Below, one piece after another: positions 1 to 7,898 of a stretch of DNA of 64,000 nt. A program made the translations under genes and the position numbers. The notes beneath the pieces were generated by a model. That model had not been told where the DNA came from and did no database searches. It saw only the letters and a program-made list of their open reading frames with translations. The stretch's first letter is position 1, and every line of letters starts with the position of its first letter. Source of the stretch: Chitinophagaceae bacterium (GTDB lineage Bacteria; Bacteroidota; Bacteroidia; Chitinophagales; Chitinophagaceae); contig JAGFIS010000040.1 of assembly GCA_024103425.1 (NCBI GenBank), forward strand, positions 1 to 64,000, in the 5' to 3' direction.

Positions 1-63
1 GACCTCTTGAACGACCTTCCATTTGAAGGACTCACTGTAGTGAATCTGCTTTTCTTTACTCAT
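1..63 (-). CDS. Transposase OrfA N-terminus, partial
   Basis: The frame opens at ATG (63-61) and gives MSKEKQIHYSESFKWKVVQE before running off the window. The motif YSESFKxKVVxE is the start of the helix-turn-helix found in OrfA of IS3-family transposases, which binds the element's ends. Only 21 codons are present, so the call rests on this motif and on the adjacent IS-like terminus. Whether the element is intact cannot be seen. Confidence 0.55.
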   Translation of the reverse strand, partial: MSKEKQIHYSESFKWKVVQEV

Positions 64-126
64 TTTAATCCTGATTTAAGTTGACTTATCCACATTTTTG
101 GAGTCAACCTATTTCAGGACTATACA
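1..126 (-). mobile_element. End of an IS3-type insertion sequence, cut by the window edge
   Basis: Read on the minus strand, the stretch ending near base 126 begins TGTATAGTCCTGAAATAGG and continues with GTTGACTCC, which resembles the terminal inverted repeat of IS3-family elements. About 60 bases inside it a transposase-like reading frame starts and runs off the window. The spacing of terminus, short leader and OrfA start is typical of the family. The exact boundary (the TG at 125-126) is inferred; the other end and any target duplication lie outside the window. Confidence 0.5.
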
Positions 127-149
127 GTGTCGGCTTTAGCCGCAAGGAT

Positions 150-295
150 CCCGATAGCTATCGGGACTGTCTGAGTCACGCTTTTTGGCGTGACGAGTTT
201 ATTCCCTTGAACGAAACGGAATTCTCCCGGATAGCTATCGGGATAGCTACGCACAATGTCAGCCTTGACTTTTTGCTTTCCCGATAGCTATCGGG
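150..295. repeat. Three copies of a 16-bp perfect palindrome
   Basis: CCCGATAGCTATCGGG occurs at 150-165 and 280-295, and at 226-241 with one extra base (CCCGGATAGCTATCGGG). Each copy is self-complementary. They lie between the IS end and the first chromosomal gene and are not followed by T-tracts, so they are not simple terminators. Short palindromes of this sort are common intergenic repeats in Bacteroidota (from memory). The gap 127-318 holds nothing else recognisable. Confidence 0.8.
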
Positions 296-318
296 AGGTC
301 AAGACAAAAGAAGATAGA

Positions 319-864
319 CTAATTCTTAGCTTTAAATTTCTCAATTATCACATCTTCCGCCGCAGCCTTCTTCTGTACTAATTCATTCATCAGATCATTA
401 GGCACTGTAGTAGACAGAATGTACTGTTTCAGCTTCCAGCCATTAGGTTGTTTTACCATTACGCCGGAGCCCCTGCAGATTTTCATCTGAGTGTTTACCA
501 GTTCGTCAAACCAGGCGAGTTTACCCGTTTCATCAAAATAGATATGTCTTTCTAAAGAAGTATAGCTCCACGCCCTGCCACGGTCAAAATAGGGTTTTGC
601 AAAAGCCATGAATTCATCTTTATTCCACCGCTCGGTAGCATCTGTTCCGGTGAAGATGGCATCGGGCATGTAGAAATTGAAGTAACTATTGAAGTCTGCT
701 TTTGCCGCTGCCAGGTTGAATGAGTCGAGGGTCTTATTGATGATTTCTGTTTCATCCTCCTGAGTTAAAATCGCAGGATGGTGTTCTGCCGTACGCGATT
801 TGGAAAAAGCAAACAGGACAAAGAATAGGGCAAAGAGAATAGTTGAAATATAGTAACGGTTCAT
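319..864 (-). CDS. Exported NTF2/SnoaL-like protein
   Basis: A 181-residue protein with an N-terminal hydrophobic segment (about residues 5-20) that looks like a signal peptide or anchor. The rest has the pattern of the NTF2/SnoaL superfamily: an early helix (ETEIINKTLDSFNLA), YMPDAIFTGTDATERW, then strands ending in NGWKLKQYILS. This small cone-shaped fold is used both by enzymes and as a ligand-binding scaffold, so no reaction can be assigned. It is monocistronic and lies 82 bases downstream of the Lrp-type regulator gene on the same strand. The substrate is unknown. Confidence 0.7.
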   Translation of the reverse strand: MNRYYISTILFALFFVLFAFSKSRTAEHHPAILTQEDETEIINKTLDSFNLAAAKADFNSYFNFYMPDAIFTGTDATERWNKDEFMAFAKPYFDRGRAWSYTSLERHIYFDETGKLAWFDELVNTQMKICRGSGVMVKQPNGWKLKQYILSTTVPNDLMNELVQKKAAAEDVIIEKFKAKN

Positions 865-946
865 GGAGCAGGTTTTTATTAAGACCGAAAATTAATCAAT
901 TTAAAATTTGCAACACGAGAAAATAAGCGAAGCTACTGCAACACTA

Positions 947-1441
947 TTATTCCAACAACTTATGCGTGTCCTTAATCACGCCCATCACAAACACACTCTG
1001 TACATGGCCAACATTCTCAATCTCACTAAGGGTATTGACATGAAAATCGTAATAAGTATTCATATCCTCACAAACAACCTTCAGTAAAAAGTCAAACTCG
1101 CCCGATATACTGAAACACTCCACCACTTCAGGCAGGGAAAGGACAGCATTAATAAAATGATTACCCGCTTTCTTGCCGTGTTCTTTTAATGATACATAAC
1201 ATATGACGGTTAGAGACTTGTTGACCTTTGTCGCATCCAGGAGCGTCACGTATTGCCTAATGACTCCCGACTCTTCCAACCTCTTAATCCGTTCATGGAC
1301 AGGAGTAGTACTCAGGTTGACCCGGTCGGCTATCTCGCGGATGGTAAACCGGGCATTCTGCTCGAGAACTTTAAGAATCGCCAGGTCTTTTTCATCCAGC
1401 ACCGGACTTCCGGTAGAAGAATTTTCTTTTACGAGGGGCAT
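947..1441 (-). CDS. Lrp/AsnC family transcriptional regulator
   Basis: A 164-residue protein of usual Lrp length. Residues about 18-70 form the AsnC-type winged helix (LDEKDLAILKVLEQNARFT, then IREIADRVNLSTTPVHERIKR); the C-terminal half is the RAM/AsnC effector domain (ECFSISGEFDFLLKVVCEDM). Such proteins are dimers or octamers that sense amino acids and bind DNA. The gene is transcribed divergently from ahcY across a 133-bp gap, so ahcY or the gene itself is a likely target, by inference only. Ligand unknown. Confidence 0.9.
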   Translation of the reverse strand: MPLVKENSSTGSPVLDEKDLAILKVLEQNARFTIREIADRVNLSTTPVHERIKRLEESGVIRQYVTLLDATKVNKSLTVICYVSLKEHGKKAGNHFINAVLSLPEVVECFSISGEFDFLLKVVCEDMNTYYDFHVNTLSEIENVGHVQSVFVMGVIKDTHKLLE

Positions 1442-1538
1442 AAACGGCCTTTTTAAATAGTTTATTCTATGATTATACTCAAAACTATGTACTTATTCTA
1501 ATTATTTCAAATTATTAAGAAAATTATTCTTTTTAAAG

Positions 1539-1546
1539 TAACTTTG
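1539..1546 (+). promoter_or_regulatory. Putative ahcY promoter, -7 box
   Basis: TAACTTTG matches the Bacteroidota -7 consensus TAnnTTTG and lies 28 bases before the ahcY ATG at 1575. No clear TTG -33 box is visible at the expected distance. The region between the regulator and ahcY is AT-rich and would also hold the operator of the Lrp-type regulator. Confidence 0.6.
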
Positions 1547-1574
1547 CGTACTTCATTTAAAAATATTAATCCAT

Positions 1575-2903
1575 ATGTCAACCCAAACAAAGAACGAAAT
1601 AGATTTTTCGCTTAAGTACAAGGTGAAAGATATCAGCCTCGCCGAATGGGGCCGTAAAGAAATCAATCTGGCAGAAGCTGAAATGCCGGGATTAATGTCG
1701 CTTCGCGAAGAATTCGGAAAAGATAAACCCCTGAAGGGAGCCCGCATCGCGGGATGTCTGCATATGACTATCCAGACGGCTGTCCTCATCGAGACACTGG
1801 TAGAATTAGGAGCAGAAGTAAGATGGAGCTCTTGTAACATCTTCTCTACCCAGGATCAGGCGGCAGCAGCAATTGCCGAAGCTGGAGTTCCTGTTTTTGC
1901 GTGGAAAGGGCAAACTGTAGAAGAGGCAGACTGGTGTATTGAGCAGACACTGTTCTTCGGTAGCTCCGACCGTCCGCTGAACATGATCTTAGATGATGGT
2001 GGCGACCTTACTAATATGGTATTAGATAAATACCCTGAACTGGTACAGGGTCTGAAAGGAATTTCCGAAGAGACTACCACAGGTGTTCACAGACTCTACG
2101 AAAGAGTGGAGAAAGGTACACTTCCCGTTCCTGCTATCAATGTGAACGACTCTGTTACCAAGTCAAAGTTTGATAACAAATACGGTTGTAAAGAAAGCTT
2201 AGTAGATGCTATCCGCCGTGCTACAGACGTAATGATGGCCGGAAAAGTAGCTGTAGTAGGTGGTTACGGAGATGTGGGTAAAGGTTCTGCTGCAAGTCTG
2301 CGCGGTGCCGGTGCCAGAGTGATCGTAACTGAAATAGACCCTATCTGTGCTTTGCAGGCTGCGATGGACGGATACGAAGTGAAGAAAATGGTTGATGCCG
2401 TTAAGGAAGCTGATATCATCGTTACAGCTTCAGGATGCCGCGATCTGATTACAGGTGAGCACTTCAAACTGATGAAGGATAAAGCGATTGTCTGCAACAT
2501 CGGTCACTTCGACATTGAAATCGACATGGCATGGCTGAATGATAACTACGGAGATACTAAAGACACCATCAAGCCGCAGGTAGATAAATACACAATTGAT
2601 GGCAAAGATATCATCGTACTGGCCGAAGGCCGTTTGGTGAACTTAGGTTGTGCTACCGGTCACCCGAGTTTCGTTATGAGTAACTCCTTCACTAACCAGG
2701 TACTGGCTCAAATGGAGCTGTGGCAGCACCACGACAAATACGAGAATAAAGTATATGTACTGCCGAAGCATTTAGATGAGAAGGTTGCCCGTCTGCACCT
2801 GAAGAAAATCGGTGTTGAGCTGGATACACTGACTAAGGCTCAGAGCGAATACCTGAATATCCCTGTTGAAGGCCCGTACAAAACAGACCTTTACAGATAT
2901 TAA
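1575..2903 (+). CDS. ahcY: Adenosylhomocysteinase
   Basis: Hydrolyses S-adenosylhomocysteine to adenosine and homocysteine, removing the inhibitory product of SAM-dependent methylations; cytosolic, NAD-dependent homotetramer. The 442-residue protein is full length. It has the family segment SCNIFSTQD (86-94), the NAD-binding loop GGYGDVGKG (229-237) and the C-terminal KTDLYRY end, whose Lys and Tyr reach into a neighbouring subunit's cofactor site in the family. The ATG at 1575 fits the family start and the -7 box upstream. A terminator follows directly, so it is a single-gene unit, divergent from an Lrp-type regulator. Confidence 0.98.
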   Translation: MSTQTKNEIDFSLKYKVKDISLAEWGRKEINLAEAEMPGLMSLREEFGKDKPLKGARIAGCLHMTIQTAVLIETLVELGAEVRWSSCNIFSTQDQAAAAIAEAGVPVFAWKGQTVEEADWCIEQTLFFGSSDRPLNMILDDGGDLTNMVLDKYPELVQGLKGISEETTTGVHRLYERVEKGTLPVPAINVNDSVTKSKFDNKYGCKESLVDAIRRATDVMMAGKVAVVGGYGDVGKGSAASLRGAGARVIVTEIDPICALQAAMDGYEVKKMVDAVKEADIIVTASGCRDLITGEHFKLMKDKAIVCNIGHFDIEIDMAWLNDNYGDTKDTIKPQVDKYTIDGKDIIVLAEGRLVNLGCATGHPSFVMSNSFTNQVLAQMELWQHHDKYENKVYVLPKHLDEKVARLHLKKIGVELDTLTKAQSEYLNIPVEGPYKTDLYRY

Positions 2904-2924
2904 TATATAACTGATTAATTGTAG

Positions 2925-2951
2925 AAGCCGGCCGATGCGCCGGCTTTTTTT
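2925..2951 (+). terminator. Rho-independent terminator of ahcY
   Basis: Stem AAGCCGGC (2925-2932) pairs with GCCGGCTT (2939-2946) around a six-base loop and is followed by a T-run through 2951. It lies 22 bases after the ahcY stop. Confidence 0.9.
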
Positions 2952-2972
2952 GTACTGCCCAGCATTTTATAA

Positions 2973-3317
2973 GGCACAAGTTGCAAACTCGCGCCAGTGA
3001 AGCTGAAATACCAGTCGATAGTACCGCGACCATCCTGGTCGCGGAGAAATAGGTTGGCACAGATACGCCACGCAACGAATTCTTCGCTGCATATCCTCGC
3101 CTGAACAGCCAAAATTCCCCTCCTCTGGAGGGGCAAACGTGGTCTGAAAACTTAGAGGAAACGCAACCTTTCAAGTGTAAGCGAAACGCTCGTTCATAAC
3201 CTAAAAAGTGAAAAACAAATCCGGATACAATCCGGCAGATTTAGGAGACACAAGTTGCAAACTTGCGCCAGATATCAATAAGTAAGGTCGATAGAACAGG
3301 AACCATCAATGGTCGCG
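2973..3317. repeat. Two diverged composite REP-like units in a gene-free spacer
   Basis: Unit 1 has CACAAGTTGCAAACTCGCGCC (from 2975) followed about 20 bases later by GTCGATAGTAC and the perfect stem CCGCGACCA (3024-3032)/TGGTCGCGG (3036-3044). Unit 2 has CACAAGTTGCAAACTTGCGCC (from 3249), GTCGATAGAAC and ACCATCAATGGTCGCG (3302-3317). Order and spacing of parts are the same. Between them are CCCCTCC (3117-3123)/GGAGGGG (3127-3133) and a repeated AATCCGG. The spacer 2952-3445 holds no believable gene. Related CACAAGT/ACTTGCGCC sequence recurs near 26821. Confidence 0.75.
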
Positions 3318-3445
3318 AGGAGGAATCTTGAAGCGCAGCGTCTTCTTTCTACGGTCATAGAAAACACTGCGACGAAGGGAAAGGATATTTCGCTTTTGCG
3401 CATTCCTTCGCGGTCTTTGCGAGAGTTTTCCCTTCTACACCTCCT

Positions 3446-3476
3446 AAAAACAAAAACGCCGCATAGACATGCGGCG
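3446..3476 (-). terminator. Terminator of the 3532-3903 gene
   Basis: Read on the minus strand, CGCCGCAT and ATGCGGCG pair around GTCT (plus-strand stem 3457-3476) and are followed by a T-rich tract (A-rich at 3446-3456 on the plus strand). It lies 55 bases beyond the stop of the minus-strand gene. Confidence 0.85.
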
Positions 3477-3531
3477 GTTTGTTAAGAACCAGTAAGGTTC
3501 TGTAACCCCCAAAGAAAACCCATTTAATATC

Positions 3532-3903
3532 TTAGAGATTGATCATTTTTACACTACTGTACTGTAGCGAGCCGTCTAGACCGACATGCTTCAATCTGTA
3601 ATAAGCTTTTTTGCCTGAAATTTTATCGAAACACTCGTATTGATCACCGGGCTTCTGAGGATCGGGCCCGAATACGAGAGCAACAGTCTTAAAATTCTCA
3701 CCATCACTACTTCTCTCTACTTCGAAGTAGTTGGTTTCTACCTTGTTATCTGTAGCCCAGTTGATGTTAACTTTCTTAGCCTTTTCAACCTTGAGCTCAA
3801 ACCTGGTGATCTGTATGTTATCGTTGTCTTGTGCCTGAGCAGGGAATGCTGCAAGAGCAAATAAGACGATTACAATCCATTGTATAATTCCATTCTTTTT
3901 CAT
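3532..3903 (-). CDS. Small exported protein with one fibronectin-III-like domain
   Basis: A 123-residue protein with a clear signal peptide (hydrophobic 8-20, AQAQ cleavage region about residue 25). The rest is a single beta-sandwich domain with the motifs VNINWATDNKVETNYFEVER and YYRLKHVGLDGSLQYSS, found in Bacteroidota surface proteins just before T9SS sorting domains. The same kind of domain occurs in the T9SS cargo protein at 49025-51475. Here there is no sorting domain and the protein ends with the fold, so it is probably periplasmic or secreted by another route. Function unknown. It has its own terminator and large flanking spacers. Confidence 0.75.
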   Translation of the reverse strand: MKKNGIIQWIVIVLFALAAFPAQAQDNDNIQITRFELKVEKAKKVNINWATDNKVETNYFEVERSSDGENFKTVALVFGPDPQKPGDQYECFDKISGKKAYYRLKHVGLDGSLQYSSVKMINL

Positions 3904-4866
3904 TGTCGCAATTTTTGAATTTAAAATTTGCGGTCACAATGAATATCAGACTAACAATTGGCTTTTTATAAAGGTTGGATTTCTTGTGATGAGATCAAAA
4001 CATCTCCCTGTACCGAATACCGGTTCTTACTTATTGATAAAATCTTTTGAGTAATTGAGTGGCTGGTAGGCCGGAATAAATACTCGCCTTAAATAAGGAA
4101 AGAAAGTCCGTAGTAAAAGAGTAAGGGTAAAGTTTTGGTTCATTCTTATTTTTTAAAGTTCCGAAATTTTGTTTCTTTCGGTTCTTCGCAGAATGAGGAT
4201 TATAACATCAATATGATCCAGCGAGGTAAGCGTTTTCTCATAATGACAATGCAAACTTATAATGCTGATTTCATTTTTGCAATACCGTAAAATTACCGAT
4301 TTTTATTTTTTTGATATTATTTATCATAATTACTTATTTATTAGATAAAACTATTATTAGAGTTAGATTATCTCGCAATAATTAAACTTAAATTAATGTA
4401 GTTTTCATTTTTATCTAATCTATCCGTATTTTTTATTGAAATTTTATGATTCCTGCCCTTATGACAGATACTGAGTCCCGACTTCAAAACTCCATTACGG
4501 AATGTCATCTTCGCACAAGGAGCCATAATAAATATTGCCTATATAGGAATTTATTTACCATTAAAGTTTATATTATCATTGTAATAAACTGTATATCAGT
4601 TATTATTAATTATATTTATTAACAATTCTAACGTTCTCAGGATTACTGCTATTTTTGGCTTAAATAATCTGATTTTCTTCAAATTTTATTAAACTAATAG
4701 AACTGCTAACCTATATTATCTATTGATAATCAGTGATCTTATTTTATTTACTATCTAGTAAAATAATTAGCATCAATATTCGCTGCCTGTTTCAGCCTGA
4801 AAACTAAAAATATTAGCTCGAAAAAACGCTTGTTTCAATGATTGGAAACTGCTTTATCTTTATCCT
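3904..4866. other. 963-bp gene-free, very AT-rich spacer
   Basis: No convincing gene, RNA or repeat was found. The half after about 4250 is strongly AT-rich with many short A and T runs. A 38-codon minus-strand frame (4027-4143) was examined and not accepted. The left part must hold the promoter of the 3532-3903 gene and the right end that of the 4867 gene. Confidence 0.6.
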
Positions 4867-5316
4867 ATGAAAAAATTATGGCTTGTAGCAATCTGCTCTT
4901 TCGTCATACTATCCTGTGCTCCACCCCTGGCCCTTGAATACAAAACCTACTACAACTTCAGGGTTAAAAACCTTGGTTTCAATAAAAGTACAGTGACGCT
5001 GGATCTCGAATATTACAATCCCAATAACTATGGAATGAGGTTAAAGAATACCGAACTGGATATTTACATCAACAATAATTTCCTCGGACACTCCTCTTCA
5101 GATACGATTATTAATATTCCAAAGAAGGCAAGTTTTATCCTGCCGGTAGTCTTTGATGTGGACATGAGAAACGCGTTTAAGAACGCTTACAATACAATGA
5201 CCGGGAAAGAAGTAGCCATCAAACTGATCGGAAAAATAAAAGCAGGTAAAGGAAATGTCTTTATAACCTTCCCCGTGAACTACGAAACCCGCGAAAAATT
5301 CTCCTTTTTTCAATAA
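4867..5316 (+). CDS. LEA type 2 (WHy-domain) lipoprotein
   Basis: A 149-residue lipoprotein: MKK, a hydrophobic stretch and the lipobox ILSC with acylated Cys at residue 17. The mature part (about 30-140) fits the late-embryogenesis-abundant type 2/WHy fold: FRVKNLGFNKSTVTLDLEYYNPN, then KNTELDIYINNNFLGH and a second strand set with PVVFDVD. The N-P-N after a strand and the later basic strand are typical. These small beta-sandwich proteins occur in many bacteria, usually without known ligand. Monocistronic; function unknown beyond the fold. Confidence 0.75.
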   Translation: MKKLWLVAICSFVILSCAPPLALEYKTYYNFRVKNLGFNKSTVTLDLEYYNPNNYGMRLKNTELDIYINNNFLGHSSSDTIINIPKKASFILPVVFDVDMRNAFKNAYNTMTGKEVAIKLIGKIKAGKGNVFITFPVNYETREKFSFFQ

Positions 5317-5509
5317 TTAAGCGTCTCCTGAGTGCGATATTTCGATAATATCTGGGGTATGTGTGGGAATATTCATCTGAAAGTGTACTTAAAAAGTAGA
5401 AAAATGAATGTTTTGGGTAGTTAGTTGACTGAAGAAAATTACTGCCCGAAATTCTATAATGCTGACAGACCTCAATATTTTGAGCAGAAATATTATAGAA
5501 TGCAGGGCT

Positions 5510-5806
5510 CTACTCTACTTTCATCACATTAATCCAGCTCTCATACGGATGATACAAATCACAGATAATAGCCCTGGCCGTACAGTCTTTGATTTTTACA
5601 AACGTAGCCTTTACCTTATCACCGCTGCTATAGTTGGCAAGTGTTTCTTCGTTGCAAACTTTATAATCCAATCCATCCACTTTCAGATACAGGCCGGTAC
5701 AATCTATAACCACAGTAGCCTCTACCAGGTTGAGGTTGCCCTCTTTCTTACACCCTTGAAGAGAAGCAAAAAGAACTAAAACAGTAAGGAAAATTAGACG
5801 TCTCAT
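5510..5806 (-). CDS. Small lipoprotein, tandem copy A
   Basis: A 98-residue protein beginning MRRLIFLTVLVLFASLQGC, a lipoprotein signal with Cys at residue 19, followed by KKEGN. The mature part has VEATVVIDCTGLYLKVDGLDYKVCNEETL and ends with CDLYHPYESW, and keeps four further cysteines that could form disulphides. It is a paralogue of the next gene upstream (5844-6146): the signal and first mature residues are almost the same, the rest is clearly diverged. No known family was recognised. A beta-rich envelope protein is likely. Confidence 0.75.
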   Translation of the reverse strand: MRRLIFLTVLVLFASLQGCKKEGNLNLVEATVVIDCTGLYLKVDGLDYKVCNEETLANYSSGDKVKATFVKIKDCTARAIICDLYHPYESWINVMKVE

Positions 5807-6176
5807 ATATCGTAATTAATATTAGTATGGTAATTCCCAAACTTTATCGCTTTACTTGTTTAACCGTGACAAGGCTCTCATAAGGATGATACAAATAACA
5901 AGTAACGGGTTTTAGACTTTTGCAGTCTTTTATTACTGTAAAACTAGCTAAAACCTTCTCACCATTTTCAAAGGATGCCAACTTTTCTTCATTACAAACA
6001 GCGTAATCTAATTTAGCTACCCGAAGGTATGTGCCGGTACAATCTATAACCACAGTAGCCTCTACCAAGTTGTAATTGCCCTCTTTCTTACACCCTTGAA
6101 GAGAAGCAAAAAGAACTAAAACAGTAAGCAAAATTAGACGTCTCATGTATCGTAATTAATATTAGTATGGTAATTC
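5694..6176. repeat. Tandem direct repeat covering upstream region and signal-peptide half of two lipoprotein genes
   Basis: Bases 5694-5836 and 6034-6176 match along 143 positions with about six differences. Each block spans about 30 bases upstream of the start codon, the signal peptide and the first mature residues. Outside the block the two genes diverge strongly. The repeat offset is 340 bases. Confidence 0.85.
5844..6146 (-). CDS. Small lipoprotein, tandem copy B
   Basis: A 100-residue paralogue of the 5510-5806 protein with the same lipobox (LQGC, Cys 19) and the same layout: VEATVVIDCTGTYLRVAKLDYAVCNEEKL, then CYLYHPYESL near the C-terminus. Both copies keep the paired cysteines and the final HPYES motif, so these are likely structural. 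Each copy has almost the same upstream sequence, suggesting that each has its own promoter and equal regulation. Function unknown. Confidence 0.75.
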   Translation of the reverse strand: MRRLILLTVLVLFASLQGCKKEGNYNLVEATVVIDCTGTYLRVAKLDYAVCNEEKLASFENGEKVLASFTVIKDCKSLKPVTCYLYHPYESLVTVKQVKR

Positions 6177-6231
6177 TCGGCCATACACTATCAGAAAGGT
6201 CCCGGTATCTCACCTCGAACGCTCAATCTCA

Positions 6232-6624
6232 CTATAAATTACCCTTTTTACCCCCATCCTCTTCCTTCGTCATGTGCTGGCAAGTCTTAGGCAGCCTCTT
6301 GTAAGCTCCCGGCTCTGCTTCTACATCATCAGCATCATATCCCAGGTTAGCCAAAGCAGTTTTGATATTTTCAATGTTCGTCCTGCCGGGAATCCAGGAC
6401 ACGGTCACCGTATGCTTTCTGTAATTGACATTAGACGACAGCACTCCGTATTCTTTTTGCATAAACCTCTCGATACGGTTCTTGCATGCTTCATCCTGTG
6501 CATTTGGAACAGAAATTACAGCCTTCACCGGTTTTTGGGCAGAAACAGTACCCGAAACGGCAACAGCCATAAAAGTGAGTAATGATAAAAACAGAGTTTT
6601 CATGGTCGTACTAACTTTGTTCAT
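6232..6624 (-). CDS. Exported heavy-metal-associated (HMA)-like domain protein
   Basis: A 130-residue protein with a signal peptide (MKTLFLSLLTFMAVAVSGTV, ending SAQ). The mature part follows the HMA ferredoxin-like fold: AVISVPNAQDEACKNRIERF, VNYRKHTVTVSW, NIENIKTALANLGYDADDVE, with the family tail AYKRLP-C. In metal-binding members the first loop is CxxC; here the first Cys is replaced by Asp (DEAC), so only one loop Cys plus a C-terminal Cys remain. The ATG at 6624 overlaps the pyrE stop (ATGA), implying translational coupling; the ATG at 6603 is a good alternative start. Metal binding is uncertain. Confidence 0.7.
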   Translation of the reverse strand: MNKVSTTMKTLFLSLLTFMAVAVSGTVSAQKPVKAVISVPNAQDEACKNRIERFMQKEYGVLSSNVNYRKHTVTVSWIPGRTNIENIKTALANLGYDADDVEAEPGAYKRLPKTCQHMTKEEDGGKKGNL

Positions 6625-7256
6625 ACGAATTTACCCCATTCGGCAGGATTTTCCCGCCAGTTTAACAATGCTTTTTGATCTTCGGAATCGATAATATTTT
6701 GCTCGGTTGCCAGTTGAATGAGTGAAGGATAGTCTGTTAATGAGATCAGCTTGATACCTTTTTCTTTGAAAGCGTCCACCGCCACATCAAAGGCATAAGT
6801 AAATATGGATACCATACCCACCACCTGTAAACCAGCATCGATAAGTGCCTGAGCGGCTTCCAGACTGCTTTTTCCTGTGGACACCAGGTCTTCTATCAAC
6901 ACCACGCTTTTTCCCTGCTCGTAATAACCTTCAATTTGATTGCCTAACCCGTGGTCCTTGGGTTTGGAACGGACATACACAAAGGGCAATTTTAATTGGT
7001 CTGATACCATTGCCCCCCAGGGAATGCCCGCTGTAGCCACACCTGCTACAATTTCAGCATCGGGAAAGGAAGTGAAGACTTCATTACACAGTTCAGATTT
7101 AATAAACTCTCTGATGTAGGGAAAGGACAGTGATTTTCTGTTGTCGCAGTAGATCGGGCTCTTCCATCCGCTGGCCCAGGTAAACGGGTTATCAGGGCTC
7201 AGCTTAATCGCCTTGATTTGCAATAATTTTTGTGCGACTGCTTTTTTATTTGTCAT
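6621..7256 (-). CDS. pyrE: Orotate phosphoribosyltransferase
   Basis: Transfers the phosphoribosyl group of PRPP to orotate, the fifth step of UMP synthesis; cytosolic dimer. The 211-residue protein has WASGWKSPIYCDNR for orotate/PRPP contacts, the catalytic loop RSKPKDHGLGNQIEG and the PRPP signature VVLIEDLVSTGKS. The start ATG at 7256 was chosen over an upstream in-frame extension because that extension overlaps the divergent NUDIX gene and has no family similarity. A near-consensus box TACCTTCG (minus strand, 7268-7261) lies just upstream, leaving almost no leader. Its stop overlaps the next gene. Confidence 0.95.
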   Translation of the reverse strand: MTNKKAVAQKLLQIKAIKLSPDNPFTWASGWKSPIYCDNRKSLSFPYIREFIKSELCNEVFTSFPDAEIVAGVATAGIPWGAMVSDQLKLPFVYVRSKPKDHGLGNQIEGYYEQGKSVVLIEDLVSTGKSSLEAAQALIDAGLQVVGMVSIFTYAFDVAVDAFKEKGIKLISLTDYPSLIQLATEQNIIDSEDQKALLNWRENPAEWGKFV

Positions 7257-7286
7257 TTTGCGAAGGTAGTATTTCAGATTGCGACC

Positions 7287-7892
7287 ATGAAAATTTACTT
7301 CGATAATCGTATTCTTCATGTCACCTCCGATGGCGAAAAGTTTCCGCAAGATTCTGATGGGAATAACTATACTTCTCCAACCAGCCAACAAACAGAAGAG
7401 ATCGTCACCGCACTTGAAGACGGAAAGCTTCGGGAAGCGACGGTACGGATTACAGGCGATATCAGAAAGCATTTGAAATCTCATTTTACCATTACTATTG
7501 CTGGGGGCGGAATTATCTTTAACGGAAACGACGAGATTCTCCTAATCTTTCGCAGGGGCAAATGGGATCTGCCTAAGGGCAAACAAGAGGATGGCGAATC
7601 TGATGAAGAAAGTGCTCTGAGAGAATGCACGGAAGAAACCGGATTGAAAAACATTTCTATCATCAGGCAATTCGGCAGCACCTTTCATGTGTACAGAATG
7701 CATGGAGAGAGAATTCTGAAGGAAACCAAATGGTATCTGATGCAATGGAGCGGTAATGAAACAATGACTCCTCAAACGGAAGAAGACATTTCTGAGCTCA
7801 AATGGGTTTCCGTATTCCACCTGCCGGAATACTTCGATAAAACTTATGATTCCCTGAAAGAATTATTGGAAAGGCTGCACGCTGCTGTATAA
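7287..7892 (+). CDS. NUDIX hydrolase
   Basis: A 201-residue protein whose C-terminal two thirds form a NUDIX domain. The Nudix box is complete: G, five residues, E, seven residues, REcTEETGL (within residues about 99-122), which binds Mg2+ for cleaving nucleoside-diphosphate-linked substrates. The N-terminal 65 residues are not part of the core fold and may be substrate-specific. The ATG at 7287 is 30 bp from the divergent pyrE start; an upstream extension would overlap pyrE and is rejected. It converges with the thioesterase gene (6 bp apart). Substrate not predictable from sequence. Confidence 0.9.
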   Translation: MKIYFDNRILHVTSDGEKFPQDSDGNNYTSPTSQQTEEIVTALEDGKLREATVRITGDIRKHLKSHFTITIAGGGIIFNGNDEILLIFRRGKWDLPKGKQEDGESDEESALRECTEETGLKNISIIRQFGSTFHVYRMHGERILKETKWYLMQWSGNETMTPQTEEDISELKWVSVFHLPEYFDKTYDSLKELLERLHAAV

Positions 7893-7898
7893 TTTCTA

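Noticed and set aside
81..287. Open frame of 68 codons on the plus strand
   Set aside because: It crosses the IS end and the palindromic repeats, has a TTG start and no protein-like pattern.
2833..3174. Open frames on the minus strand over the ahcY 3' end and spacer
   Set aside because: They run through the ahcY terminator and the REP-like palindromes and show no known motif.
4027..4143. 38-codon minus-strand frame MNQNFTLTLLLRTFFPYLRR...
   Set aside because: An ATG and stop are present but there is no convincing promoter and no recognisable pattern; too short to accept without conservation.
7257..7484. N-terminal extension of pyrE
   Set aside because: It overlaps the divergent NUDIX gene and is unlike any orotate phosphoribosyltransferase.
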